A DNA stretch of 64,000 bases from Jiangella alba (GCF_900106035.1 NZ_FNUC01000004.1:1426001-1490000); one strand, 5' to 3'. Counted from the first letter of the stretch, positions 8,420 through 15,960 are shown. Notes: generated by a model not told the origin, from the sequence alone. A program made the numbers and translations.

Positions 8420-8584
8420 TCAGCAACAGAAGTCGGAGCCGCCGTCCGGCGTGTCGCGCACGCCGTCGTCGTTCCACGGGGCCACTTCCCCCGGCGTAGC
8501 GCCGACGCCGCCGGCAGCAACCACGGCGGTGCCAGCCAAGCCGGCCACGGCGACCAGCGCCGCGAGGACGATCCTTCGCTTCAC
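8420..8584 (-). CDS. Small secreted peptide precursor 2, C-terminal Phe-Cys-Cys
   Basis: A 54-codon gene. The GTG at 8584 is preceded by AAAGGGAG with an 8-nt spacer; a GTG four codons upstream overlaps the SD and is less likely. The product begins VKRRIVLAALVAVAGLAG and continues with a hydrophobic stretch and a small-residue cleavage region (AAGGVGA). The predicted mature part is about 25 residues, acidic, starts TPGEVAPWNDDG and ends GGSDFCC. A consensus promoter (TTGACA-N17-GAGGAT) lies upstream. The same signal-peptide-plus-FCC design as the gene at 6745-6867 suggests paralogous or functionally paired peptides around the XRE-TPR regulator. Confidence 0.7.
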   Translation of the reverse strand: MKRRIVLAALVAVAGLAGTAVVAAGGVGATPGEVAPWNDDGVRDTPDGGSDFCC

Positions 8585-8647
8585 ATCCTTCACTCCCTTT
8601 CGGCGGGTGGGACGCGATGTGCGCGTCCTTTCGGACGACCGTGCCGC

Positions 8648-8676
8648 ATCCTCGCAACGTCCTCGACGACTGTCAA
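8648..8676 (-). promoter_or_regulatory. Predicted sigma-70-type promoter of peptide gene 2
   Basis: On the minus strand TTGACA (8676-8671), a 17-nt spacer, and GAGGAT (8653-8648) match the actinobacterial housekeeping consensus closely. The predicted start falls near 8640, leaving a leader of about 55 nt. Confidence 0.55.
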
Positions 8677-8691
8677 CGCCGAGAGGTGGTG

Positions 8692-9654
8692 TCAGGTGAG
8701 CGCCTCGTCCGGTGTGCGGTCGGGAGCAGGGTCGGATCGGCGCCCCTGAGCCGGCCTGCGTTCGCCGTTCATCACCAGGACGACGCCGCCGACCACCAGT
8801 GCGCCGCCGGCCAGCACGATCGACGTCACCGGCTCGGACAGGACGGCCCAGCCGAGCAGCACCGCGACCACCGGGTTGACGTACGCGTACGTCCCGATCA
8901 GCGACAGCGGCGCCACCGACAGCAGGTACGCGTAGGCGGTGTACCCCAGCAGCGACCCGAACAGCACCAGGTACGCCACCGCCACCCACCCCTCCGCCTG
9001 GATCGCCGAGAGGTCCAGTCCGCTGAGCTCGCCGCTGGCCACGGACACCACGAGCATGACCAGCCCGGCGGTGAGCATCTCGTACGCCGACGCGACCAGC
9101 GCGTTGCGCGGCAGCCCCAGTCGCGGCGAGAAGTAGGACCCGAACGCCCAGGAGATGGTGGCGAACAGCAGCAGCCCCACCCCCCACGCCTCGACACCGT
9201 CGATGCCACCGCGCGGCAGGCTGATGACGGCCACGCCGGCCAGGCCGACCAGCACGCCGGCCCACGTGAGCAGCGGCGGGCGCTGGCCGCCGGCGACCTG
9301 CAGCAGCACGAACCACAGCGAGATCGCCCCGACGATGAGGGCGGCCAGTCCGCTGGGCACCGTCTGCTCGGCGACCGCGACCATGCCGTTGCCGAGCACG
9401 AGCAGCAGCAGGCCCATGACCGCCGAGCCGCGCAGTTCGCGTCGTCCGACCCGGATGCGGGACCGGCCGTGCCGCAGCCACAGGAAGCCGAGCAGCAGCA
9501 GCCCGGCGAGGGAGAAGCGCAGGCCCATGCCGAGGAACGGCGGGACGTCGGCCTCGACCATGACCCGGATGCCGAGGTACGTCGACCCCCAGACCACGTA
9601 GACCACGACGAGCGCGGTCCAGATCATCGCCGGCCGGGCCGTGGCCTGCGTCAT
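8692..9654 (-). CDS. EamA/DMT family transporter
   Basis: A 320-residue protein of the drug/metabolite transporter superfamily with two EamA repeats and about ten membrane segments. The opening MIWTALVVVYVVWGSTYLGI is the family signature; the second repeat begins at ISWAFGSYFSPRL. ATG at 9654 was chosen over an upstream start at 9801 because GAAGGAGA precedes it and the extension is Cys/Arg-rich. Family members export amino acids, purines or other metabolites; the substrate here is unknown. The start is about 140 bp from the divergent nrd control region. Confidence 0.88.
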   Translation of the reverse strand: MTQATARPAMIWTALVVVYVVWGSTYLGIRVMVEADVPPFLGMGLRFSLAGLLLLGFLWLRHGRSRIRVGRRELRGSAVMGLLLLVLGNGMVAVAEQTVPSGLAALIVGAISLWFVLLQVAGGQRPPLLTWAGVLVGLAGVAVISLPRGGIDGVEAWGVGLLLFATISWAFGSYFSPRLGLPRNALVASAYEMLTAGLVMLVVSVASGELSGLDLSAIQAEGWVAVAYLVLFGSLLGYTAYAYLLSVAPLSLIGTYAYVNPVVAVLLGWAVLSEPVTSIVLAGGALVVGGVVLVMNGERRPAQGRRSDPAPDRTPDEALT

Positions 9655-9797
9655 GAGCGTCTCCTTCGAACAGTACTGACCGGGCCCATTGTGACGGATC
9701 GCCGGGCAGCAGCGACAGCGAGTTTCGGCCATGTCGCTGCAGGATCGGGACAGTGTCGCCGCGGCATCTGTCCCGATGTGGGCGACCGGCAGGCGAG

Positions 9798-9843
9798 ACA
9801 CTAGATGTAGGTGACTTGCATCTGTGTAAGTACCAGATAGTGT
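9798..9843 (+). promoter_or_regulatory. Two degenerate NrdR-box-like elements
   Basis: Compared with the NrdR consensus ACACWATATATWGTGT, 9798-9813 (ACACTAGATGTAGGTG) matches 11 of 16 and 9828-9843 (AAGTACCAGATAGTGT) about 10 of 16. They are 14 bp apart, close to the usual tandem spacing. They sit just upstream of the cobalamin riboswitch, where the nrdAB promoter must be. NrdR control of actinobacterial nrd operons is established; these particular sites are an inference. Confidence 0.35.
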
Positions 9844-10060
9844 GGCTGTTGCAGCTGGTTCCGCCGGTCAGCCAGATCGGCGGGGGCAACAGGGAACCCG
9901 GTGTGAGTCCGGGACTGCCCCGCAGCGGTGAACGGGAACGACCGCCGTCATACAAGCACTGGGCCGCCACCAGGTGGCCTGGGAAGCGACGGCCAGTAGA
10001 AGGAGCACCACCCGCCAGGTGGCCCTCCGCGCCCGTGAGTCCGAAGACCTGCCAGCGCAC
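9840..10060 (+). promoter_or_regulatory. Cobalamin (B12) riboswitch controlling nrdAB-mntH
   Basis: The conserved core is clear: GGCAACAGGGAACCCGGTG, then GAGTCCGGGACTGCCCCGC (the B12 box) around 9890-9930, followed by the distal CCGAAGACCTGCC near 10041-10053. The closing P1 stem can form between GCTGG (9854-9858) and CCAGC (10052-10056). In Streptomyces a B12 riboswitch represses class I nrdAB when B12 is available for the B12-dependent class II enzyme. The same logic fits here, with an OFF state on cobalamin binding. Confidence 0.93.
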
Positions 10061-10180
10061 CGCACGCCGCACGCGTGCGGTGGTCCGCGGCTCCCGAGGG
10101 AGGGGCCAGGGGACGATACGACGACGTACTCACCGCCGCGCCCGCGCCACCAGCGCGCCCGGCGCGGTGCCGGCGACGCA

Positions 10181-10240
10181 TCTCTCCTGACCCCGGCCTC
10201 CGAGCCCGTGGACCGAGCCAGCCGAGCTCGCGAGGAGAGA
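10181..10240 (+). promoter_or_regulatory. Riboswitch expression platform: anti-SD/SD pair of nrdA
   Basis: TCTCTCCT at 10181-10188 is perfectly complementary to AGGAGAGA at 10233-10240, which is the nrdA ribosome-binding site 2 nt before the ATG. Formation of this 8-bp helix would hide the site. The segment between aptamer and gene also holds a GC hairpin (CCGCACGCGTGCGG near 10068-10081). This supports control at translation initiation rather than by a U-tract terminator, which is absent. Confidence 0.5.
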
Positions 10241-10242
10241 GC

Positions 10243-12777
10243 ATGAGCGTCAACGTCGTCAAACGCGACGGGTCGGTCGAGCCGTACGACGGCTACAAGA
10301 TCGCCCGGGCCATCGAGGCCGCCAGCGTGGGCCTGGACAACCAGGTCGCCCGGGTCACCCAGCTGCAGTCCGAACTCGAGATCACCCTGTTCGACGGCAT
10401 CACCAGCCAGCAGCTCGACGAAGCCGTCGTCCAGGTGGCCCTGCAGAACGTCCGCGACGATCCCGCGTTCGACACCGTCGCGGCGCGGGTGCTGCTGAAG
10501 ACGGTATACAAGCGGGTCCTCGGCGACTACGAGACCGCTGACCAGCTGGCCGAGCTGCATCGGCTGAGGTTCCCCGGCTACGTGGCGGAGGGCGTGGCCG
10601 CCGGGCTCCTCGACGATCGGCTCGCGACCCACTTCGACCTCGACCGGCTGGCGGCGGCGCTGGAGCCTGCGCGCGACGACCTGCTGCGCTACATCGGCGC
10701 GGTCACCATGAGTAACCGCTACATGATCAACGACCGCGACGGCCACCGGCTCGAGGTGCCGCAGTTCTTCTGGATGCGGGTCGCGATGGGGCTGTCGCTG
10801 AACGAGGCCGACGCCACCGCGGCGGCCGTCGAGTTCTACGGCAAGATGTCCCGCCTCGACTACCTGGCAGCCGGATCGACGCTGGTCAACGCCGGTACGG
10901 CGTACTCGCAGCTGTCCAACTGCTTCGTCATGGAGATGCAGGACGACATCGAGCACATCGCCAAGAGCGTGCGCGACGTCATGTGGCTGACCAAGGGGAC
11001 CGGCGGCATCGGGCTGTCGGTGACGAAGCTGCGCGCCGAGGGCTCGCCGATCCGCAGCAACAACACCGTCTCGACCGGCCCGATCCCGTTCATGCACACC
11101 ATCGACTCCACGCTGCGTGCGGTGTCGCGCGGCGGCAAGAAGTTCGGCGCGCTGGCCTTCTACATCGAGAACTGGCACCTCGACTTCGGCCAGTTCCTCG
11201 ACCTCAAGCAGAACGCCGGCGACCCGTACCGCCGGGTCCGCACCGCCAACACGGCGGTCTGGATCTCCGACGAGTTCATGACCCGTGTCGCCAACGACGA
11301 CGACTGGTACCTGTTCGACCCGCTCGACGTGCCGGACCTGCCGGAGCTGTACGGCGCCGCGTTCAGCCGGCGCTACGCCGAGTACGTCGCGGCGGCCGAG
11401 GCCGGCGAGCTGCGCGCGTTCACCCGCATCAAGGCCCGCGAGCAGTTCCGGGCCATCCTGGTGGCCCTGCAGACGACGTCGCACCCGTGGCTGACGTGGA
11501 AGGACACCATCAACAACCGGGCGCTCAACGACAACACCGGCACGATCCACCTGTCCAACCTGTGCACCGAGATCACGCTGCCGCAGGACCGCGACAACGT
11601 CTCCGTCTGCAACCTCGCCTCGATCAACCTGTCCGCCCACCTCGGCCCGGACGGGTGGCAGTGGGACCGGCTGCGCGAGAGCGTCCGGCTGGCCGTCCGC
11701 CAGCTCGACAACCTCATCGACATCACCATCTCGTCGGTGCCCGAGTCCGAGCGGTCCAACGAGCTGAACCGCGCCGTCGGCCTGGGCGTCATGGGCTTCA
11801 CCGACGTCGTCGAGCGGCTGGGCTGGTCGTACGAGAGCGAGCAGGCCTACGACCTCATCGACCGGCTGATGGAGTTCATCAGCTACCACGCCATCGACGA
11901 GAGCGCCGATCTCGCCCGCGAGCGCGGTTCGTACGCCAACTTCGACGGCTCCGGCTGGAGCCGCGGCCTGGTGCCCATCGACACCGTCGACCGCGCCGAG
12001 CGGGAGCGCGGCGTGCCGATCACCGTGTCGCGGTCCAGCCGGCTCGACTGGGACGTGCTGCGCGCCAAGGTCCGCGGCGGCATGCGCAACGCCACCCTCA
12101 TGGCCATCGCCCCGACGGCGTCCATCGGCCTGGTCGCCGGCACCACGCCGGGCCTGGACCCGCAGTTCTCCCAGCTGTTCAGCCGGGCCACCAGCTCCGG
12201 CAAGTTCCTGGAGGTCAACCGCAACCTGGTGGCCGACCTCAAGGAGCGCGGGCTGTGGGAGGACGTCCGCGAGGACCTGCTGCGGGCCCAGGGCGACGTG
12301 TCGGCGCTGGAGGCCGTCCCGGCCGACCTCAAGGCGATCTACCAGACCTCGTTCCAGCTGTCGCCGTACGCGTTCATCGAGGTGGCGGCGCGGGCGCAGA
12401 AGTGGATCGACCAGGCCATCAGCCGCAACATGTACCTCGAGACGCGCGACATCGACGACATGGTCGACATCTACTCGGCGGCGTGGGCGAAGGGCGTCAA
12501 GACCACCTACTACCTGCACGTCAAGCCGCGGCACACGGCCGAGCAGAGCACCGTCCGGGTGAACAAGGCCGAGTCGCTGGCCGGCACCGGCGCCTCGTCC
12601 GGCGGGCAGCGACGCGGCTTCGGCGCCGCTCGCGCGGCGGCGCCCGCACCCGCACCCGCGCCCGCCTCAGCCCCCGCGCCCGCCCCGGCCGCGACGCTGC
12701 CCGTCGTCACGGAGCCCGAGGCGGACGCCTGCCCGATCGATCCGCAGGAACGCCTGCAGTGCGAGTCCTGCCAGTGA
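10243..12777 (+). CDS. nrdA: Class I ribonucleotide reductase large subunit
   Basis: An 844-residue protein from ATG at 10243 (SD GAGGAGA); a longer frame upstream lies inside the riboswitch and was rejected. An N-terminal ATP-cone (about 3-90) starts VNVVKRDGSVEPYDG. Catalytic residues are visible: Cys227 and Cys456 as the redox pair, Asn439-Leu-Cys441-Thr-Glu443 in SNLCTEI, and the radical-relay Tyr756-Tyr757. The C-terminal shuttle pair is Cys840/Cys843 (CESC), joined by an Ala/Pro-rich flexible linker. It reduces NDPs to dNDPs with NrdB. It is first in the operon nrdA-nrdB-mntH under the B12 riboswitch. Confidence 0.96.
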   Translation: MSVNVVKRDGSVEPYDGYKIARAIEAASVGLDNQVARVTQLQSELEITLFDGITSQQLDEAVVQVALQNVRDDPAFDTVAARVLLKTVYKRVLGDYETADQLAELHRLRFPGYVAEGVAAGLLDDRLATHFDLDRLAAALEPARDDLLRYIGAVTMSNRYMINDRDGHRLEVPQFFWMRVAMGLSLNEADATAAAVEFYGKMSRLDYLAAGSTLVNAGTAYSQLSNCFVMEMQDDIEHIAKSVRDVMWLTKGTGGIGLSVTKLRAEGSPIRSNNTVSTGPIPFMHTIDSTLRAVSRGGKKFGALAFYIENWHLDFGQFLDLKQNAGDPYRRVRTANTAVWISDEFMTRVANDDDWYLFDPLDVPDLPELYGAAFSRRYAEYVAAAEAGELRAFTRIKAREQFRAILVALQTTSHPWLTWKDTINNRALNDNTGTIHLSNLCTEITLPQDRDNVSVCNLASINLSAHLGPDGWQWDRLRESVRLAVRQLDNLIDITISSVPESERSNELNRAVGLGVMGFTDVVERLGWSYESEQAYDLIDRLMEFISYHAIDESADLARERGSYANFDGSGWSRGLVPIDTVDRAERERGVPITVSRSSRLDWDVLRAKVRGGMRNATLMAIAPTASIGLVAGTTPGLDPQFSQLFSRATSSGKFLEVNRNLVADLKERGLWEDVREDLLRAQGDVSALEAVPADLKAIYQTSFQLSPYAFIEVAARAQKWIDQAISRNMYLETRDIDDMVDIYSAAWAKGVKTTYYLHVKPRHTAEQSTVRVNKAESLAGTGASSGGQRRGFGAARAAAPAPAPAPASAPAPAPAATLPVVTEPEADACPIDPQERLQCESCQ

Positions 12778-12790
12778 AGGGGAACCGACG

Positions 12791-13777
12791 ATGAGCATTC
12801 TCGGCACCGGCATCCAGGAGGGCCTGCTGCTCAAGCCGGTCCGCTACCCGTGGGCCTACGAGCTGTACAACCAGGCCGTCGCGAACACGTGGTTCCCGCA
12901 CGAGGTCCAGCTCGGCGAGGACATGGCCGACTTCCGGAAGATGTCCGACGAAGAGCGGCACGCGCTGACGTTCCTGATGAGCTACTTCAACCCCAACGAG
13001 CTGCTGGTGAACAAGGCGCTCGCGTTCGGCGTGTACCCGTACCTCAGCGCGGCCGAGGCGCACCTCTACCTCGCCAAGCAGATGTGGGAGGAGGCCAACC
13101 ACGTCATGGCCTTCGAGTACGTCCTCGAGACGTTCCCCATCGACCGCGAGCAGGCCTACGCCGCGCACCTCACCGTCCCGTCCATGGTGGCGAAGGAGGA
13201 GTTCGAGGTCCGCTACATCAAGCGGATGACCGAGCAGACGCTCGACGTCACCACCGTCGAGGGCAAGCAGGACTTCGTCCGGAACCTGGTCGCCTACAAC
13301 ATCGTGCTGGAGGGCATCTGGTTCTACAGCGGGTTCATGGTGGCGCTGAGCTTCCGGCAGCGGAACCTGCTGCGCAACTTCGCGTCGCTGATCGACTGGA
13401 TCGTCCGCGACGAGAGCCTGCACCTCAAGTTCGGCATCAACCTCGTCCTCACCGTGCTGGACGAGAACCCGGAGCTGCAGACGCCGGAGTTCGCCGCCGA
13501 GATCGAGCAGATGATCATCGACGGCGTCGAGATGGAGGAGCGGTACAACCGCGACCTGCTGCCCACCGGCATCCTGGGGATGAACGCCGAGTACATCAAC
13601 CAGTACGTGCGGTACCTCGCCGACCGGCGGCTGGAGGAGCTGGGTTTCGAGCCGCACTACAAGGTCGCCAATCCCGCGAAGTGGATGGCGACTGCCAACG
13701 ACACGCTGCAACTGGTGAACTTCTTCGAGTCCATCAACACCAGCTACGAGGTCGACGCTCGCGCGAGCGGAGGATAG
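12791..13777 (+). CDS. nrdB: Class I ribonucleotide reductase small subunit, probable class Ic (Phe at radical-Tyr site)
   Basis: A 328-residue ferritin-fold R2 protein. The six metal ligands can be placed: Glu70, Glu101, His104 (EEANH), Glu174 (VLEGIWFYSGF), Glu208 and His211 (RDESLH). In E. coli NrdB the radical Tyr122 lies four residues after His118. Here that position (VMAF, residue 108) is Phe, and the first ligand is Glu rather than Asp. Both features are those of class Ic R2 proteins such as that of Chlamydia, which use a Mn(IV)/Fe(III) cofactor instead of a tyrosyl radical. The gene starts 13 bp after nrdA, and the Mn transporter gene follows 6 bp after it. Confidence 0.93.
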   Translation: MSILGTGIQEGLLLKPVRYPWAYELYNQAVANTWFPHEVQLGEDMADFRKMSDEERHALTFLMSYFNPNELLVNKALAFGVYPYLSAAEAHLYLAKQMWEEANHVMAFEYVLETFPIDREQAYAAHLTVPSMVAKEEFEVRYIKRMTEQTLDVTTVEGKQDFVRNLVAYNIVLEGIWFYSGFMVALSFRQRNLLRNFASLIDWIVRDESLHLKFGINLVLTVLDENPELQTPEFAAEIEQMIIDGVEMEERYNRDLLPTGILGMNAEYINQYVRYLADRRLEELGFEPHYKVANPAKWMATANDTLQLVNFFESINTSYEVDARASGG

Positions 13778-13783
13778 GGACTC

Positions 13784-15046
13784 ATGTACGTACGGGTGCG
13801 CCGCCGACGGCCCGGCCGCGACGGCGCACCGCTGCCGCCGCTGCCGGGCGCGGGACTGGGCCTGCTCGGTCCCGCGTTCGTGGCGGCGGTCGCCTACGTC
13901 GACCCGGGCAACGTCGCGACCAACCTGTCGGCCGGCTCCGGCTACGGATACCTGCTGGTGTGGGTGCTGGTGCTGGCCACCGCGATGGCCGGGCTGGTGC
14001 AGTACCTGTCGGCGAAGCTGGGCGTCGTCACCGGGTCGTCGCTGCCCGAGGTGCTGCGCGACCGGATGCCGCGCGGCGGCCGGCTGGCGTACTGGCTGCA
14101 GGCCGAGGTGGTCGCGATGGCCACCGACATCGCCGAGGTGGTCGGTGGCGCCATCGCGCTGAACCTGCTGTTCGGCCTGCCGCTGTGGCTCGGTGGCCTG
14201 ATCACCGGCGTCGCGTCGATGGCGCTGCTGACGGTGCAGAACGGCCGCGGCCAGCGCGCGTTCGAGCGGGTCGTCACGACGGCGCTGCTGGTCATCGCGG
14301 CCGGGTTCGTGGCCGGGCTGTTCGTGCAGCCGCCGTCGGCGTCGGGCATCGTGTCCGGGCTGGCCCCGCGGTTCGAGGGCACCGAGACGGTGCTGCTGGC
14401 GGCCGGCATGTTCGGCGCGACCGTCATGCCGCACGTCGTCTACCTGCACTCGGCGCTGGCCCGCGACCGGTTCGGCGCCACGCCCGAGCCCGGGCTGGTC
14501 GGCCGGCTGCTGTCGGCCACCCGGGTCGACGTCGGCCTCGCGATGGTGGTGGCGGGCAGTGTGAACATCGCGCTGCTGCTGGTCGCGGCGGCCTCGTTGC
14601 GCGGCGTCGACGGCACCGACACCATCGCGGGGGCGCACGCCGCCGTCGAGTCCGGCCTCGGGACGGCCATCGGCGCGCTGTTCGCGGTCGGGCTGCTGGT
14701 GTCCGGCCTCGCGTCGACGTCCGTGGGGTGCTACGCCGGCGCGGTGATCATGGAGGGCCTGCTGCTGCGGCGCATCCCGCTGCTGGCCCGGCGGCTGGTG
14801 ACGCTGCTGCCGGCGGTGCTGATCCTGACCACCGGAGCCGAGCCGACGTGGCTGCTGGTGCTCTCGCAGGTGGTGCTGTCGTTCGGCATCCCGTTCGCGA
14901 TCATCCCGCTGGTCGCCGTCACCGCGAAGTCGTCGGTCATGGGCCGCTGGGCCAACTCGCGCCTGACGACCGTCCTCGCCGTCGGGGTCGCCGTCGTCGT
15001 GGTCGCCCTCAACGTCGCGCTGCTGACCCTGACCGTCCTGGGGTAG
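13784..15046 (+). CDS. mntH: NRAMP family Mn2+/H+ symporter
   Basis: A 420-residue protein with about eleven membrane segments. The NRAMP metal-site motifs are present: DPGN in the first segment (AYVDPGNVATN) and MPH in the sixth (VMPHVVYLHSAL). The start at 13784 is 6 bp after the nrdB stop, and GGAGG sits at the end of nrdB, so it is in the nrd operon. Bacterial NRAMP proteins import Mn2+ (sometimes Fe2+). Placement behind a probable Mn/Fe-dependent R2 protein and under the same B12 riboswitch suggests dedicated metal supply. It could be a general transporter that is only co-transcribed. Confidence 0.92.
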   Translation: MYVRVRRRRPGRDGAPLPPLPGAGLGLLGPAFVAAVAYVDPGNVATNLSAGSGYGYLLVWVLVLATAMAGLVQYLSAKLGVVTGSSLPEVLRDRMPRGGRLAYWLQAEVVAMATDIAEVVGGAIALNLLFGLPLWLGGLITGVASMALLTVQNGRGQRAFERVVTTALLVIAAGFVAGLFVQPPSASGIVSGLAPRFEGTETVLLAAGMFGATVMPHVVYLHSALARDRFGATPEPGLVGRLLSATRVDVGLAMVVAGSVNIALLLVAAASLRGVDGTDTIAGAHAAVESGLGTAIGALFAVGLLVSGLASTSVGCYAGAVIMEGLLLRRIPLLARRLVTLLPAVLILTTGAEPTWLLVLSQVVLSFGIPFAIIPLVAVTAKSSVMGRWANSRLTTVLAVGVAVVVVALNVALLTLTVLG

Positions 15047-15089
15047 GCGCGCGGAAAACCCGTGGCGGCCGCGGCCCGCGCGCCCCTAC
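15043..15089 (+). terminator. Probable terminator of the nrd operon
   Basis: GTAGGCGCGCGG at the mntH stop can pair with CCGCGCGCCCCTAC (ending at 15089), with a 2-nt bulge. It forms a very GC-rich hairpin directly after the last gene and has no U-tract. Confidence 0.5.
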
Positions 15090-15118
15090 GCTGAGTCTCG
15101 TTCCTGGGGATCCGTGCC

Positions 15119-15226
15119 GCTGAGAGGGTGTCTTGATGTCCCGGCCCGCGCCGAGCGCGCCTCGCCGCACCTCGTAGCCGTCGAGGCCGTTTCGGCCTGC
15201 TCTTGCTGTCATGCCTGACTCTCAGC
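15119..15226 (+). promoter_or_regulatory. Structured leader upstream of the RNHCP genes
   Basis: GCTGAGAG (15119-15126) is perfectly complementary to CTCTCAGC (15219-15226), which lies directly before the AAGGAG ribosome-binding site of the first RNHCP gene. A competing partner, GAGTC (15093-15097), can pair with GACTC (15217-15221). A small hairpin AGGCCG-TTT-CGGCCT occupies 15184-15198. The 5' arm also contains the putative SD of a 13-codon ORF. The arrangement resembles translational attenuators but matches no riboswitch class I know. Confidence 0.4.
15136..15177 (+). CDS. Possible 13-residue leader peptide
   Basis: ATG at 15136, TAG at 15175-15177, product MSRPAPSAPRRTS, preceded by GAGAGGG with a 7-nt spacer. 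Its SD overlaps the 5' arm of the long-range helix that closes next to the SD of the downstream RNHCP gene, so ribosome occupancy here could change access to that gene. A chance ORF of this size is possible in such DNA. Confidence 0.3.
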   Translation: MSRPAPSAPRRTS

Positions 15227-15239
15227 AAGGAGCATCACC

Positions 15240-15548
15240 TTGGACCCCTTCACCTGCGGGTGGTGCGGACTCACCGTGTCCGCGGCCACTCCCGCCGGCG
15301 CGCCGCGCGGGCACTGCCCGTCCTGTCTGCACGCACGTCACGCCACGGACTGTCACGGCCGGATGACGCCGATCGCCATCGCCGTGCTGCCCACCGGCGA
15401 CTGGATGGTCATCCACCGCTGCGTCCGCTGCGACGAGCTCACCACCGAGCCGGTCGGTGCGGACGACAACCAGCTGGTCCTCATGCGCATGGCCGTTCGC
15501 CCGCTCGCCCAGCCGCCGTTCCCGCTCGAAGCGTTCGGGAGCCTGTGA
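15240..15548 (+). CDS. RNHCP domain protein 1
   Basis: A 102-residue protein from a TTG at 15240 with AAGGAG upstream. It has two Cys pairs at the N-terminus (CGWCG; HCPSCLH), a CHGRM motif, a strand GDWMVIHRCVRCDEL with a third CxxC, and ADDNQLVL. These match the RNHCP domain, named after the Arg-Asn-His-Cys-Pro motif, here R-G-H-C-P. It looks like a small zinc-ribbon protein; its biochemical function is unknown. It is followed 1 bp later by a paralogue, and the two probably arose by tandem duplication. Confidence 0.75.
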   Translation: MDPFTCGWCGLTVSAATPAGAPRGHCPSCLHARHATDCHGRMTPIAIAVLPTGDWMVIHRCVRCDELTTEPVGADDNQLVLMRMAVRPLAQPPFPLEAFGSL

Positions 15549-15549
15549 G

Positions 15550-15960
15550 ATGCCGCGCCGCACCAGCGGGCCGGCTCGACGCCGGCGCCCGCAACGCCAC
15601 AAGGACGTGCTGCACGAGCACCGCACGCGCGACTTCCGGTGCGCCGGCTGCCGCCTCGACGTGTCGGCCGACGCGCCGGGGACCGGGCACCGCAACCACT
15701 GCCCCCACTGCCTGGTCAGCCTGCACGTCGACGCCCGTGTCCCGGGCGACCGGGCGGCCGGCTGCCGGGGCCGCATGGAGGCGTTGTCGGTGTCGGCGCG
15801 AGCGGACGGCGAGTGGCTGCTCATCCACCGGTGCCTGGCCTGCGGCGAGCTCAGTGCCAACCGCATCGCCGGCGACGACAACCCACGTGCGCTCGTGCTC
15901 CTCGTCGTCCGGCCGCTGCGCGCGGCCAGCGCCTCGTGCCGTGCGCTGCTCGCGTCGTGA
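15550..15960 (+). CDS. RNHCP domain protein 2
   Basis: A 136-residue paralogue of the preceding gene, with a basic N-terminal extension (PRRTSGPARRRRPQRHKD). It keeps the eponymous R-N-H-C-P motif (GHRNHCPHCL), the FRCAGC pair, CRGRM, EWLLIHRCLACGEL and GDDNPRALVLL. The Cys pairs suggest two zinc ribbons. Start ATG at 15550, 1 bp after the stop of the first copy, so translation is coupled. Function unknown. The basic tail suggests nucleic-acid or ribosome contact, which is speculative. It converges on the response-regulator gene. Confidence 0.78.
   Translation: MPRRTSGPARRRRPQRHKDVLHEHRTRDFRCAGCRLDVSADAPGTGHRNHCPHCLVSLHVDARVPGDRAAGCRGRMEALSVSARADGEWLLIHRCLACGELSANRIAGDDNPRALVLLVVRPLRAASASCRALLAS

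Noticed and set aside
10075..10242. 56-residue N-terminal extension of NrdA in the same frame
   Set aside because: It is encoded by riboswitch and expression-platform RNA, is Pro/Arg-rich, and the ATG at 10243 has an excellent SD and the correct family N-terminus.
15085..15200. TPP-riboswitch-like GCTGAGAG stretch before the RNHCP genes
   Set aside because: Only the CTGAGA element is present; the obligatory ACCTGA and the rest of the TPP core are missing, and the downstream genes are unrelated to thiamine.
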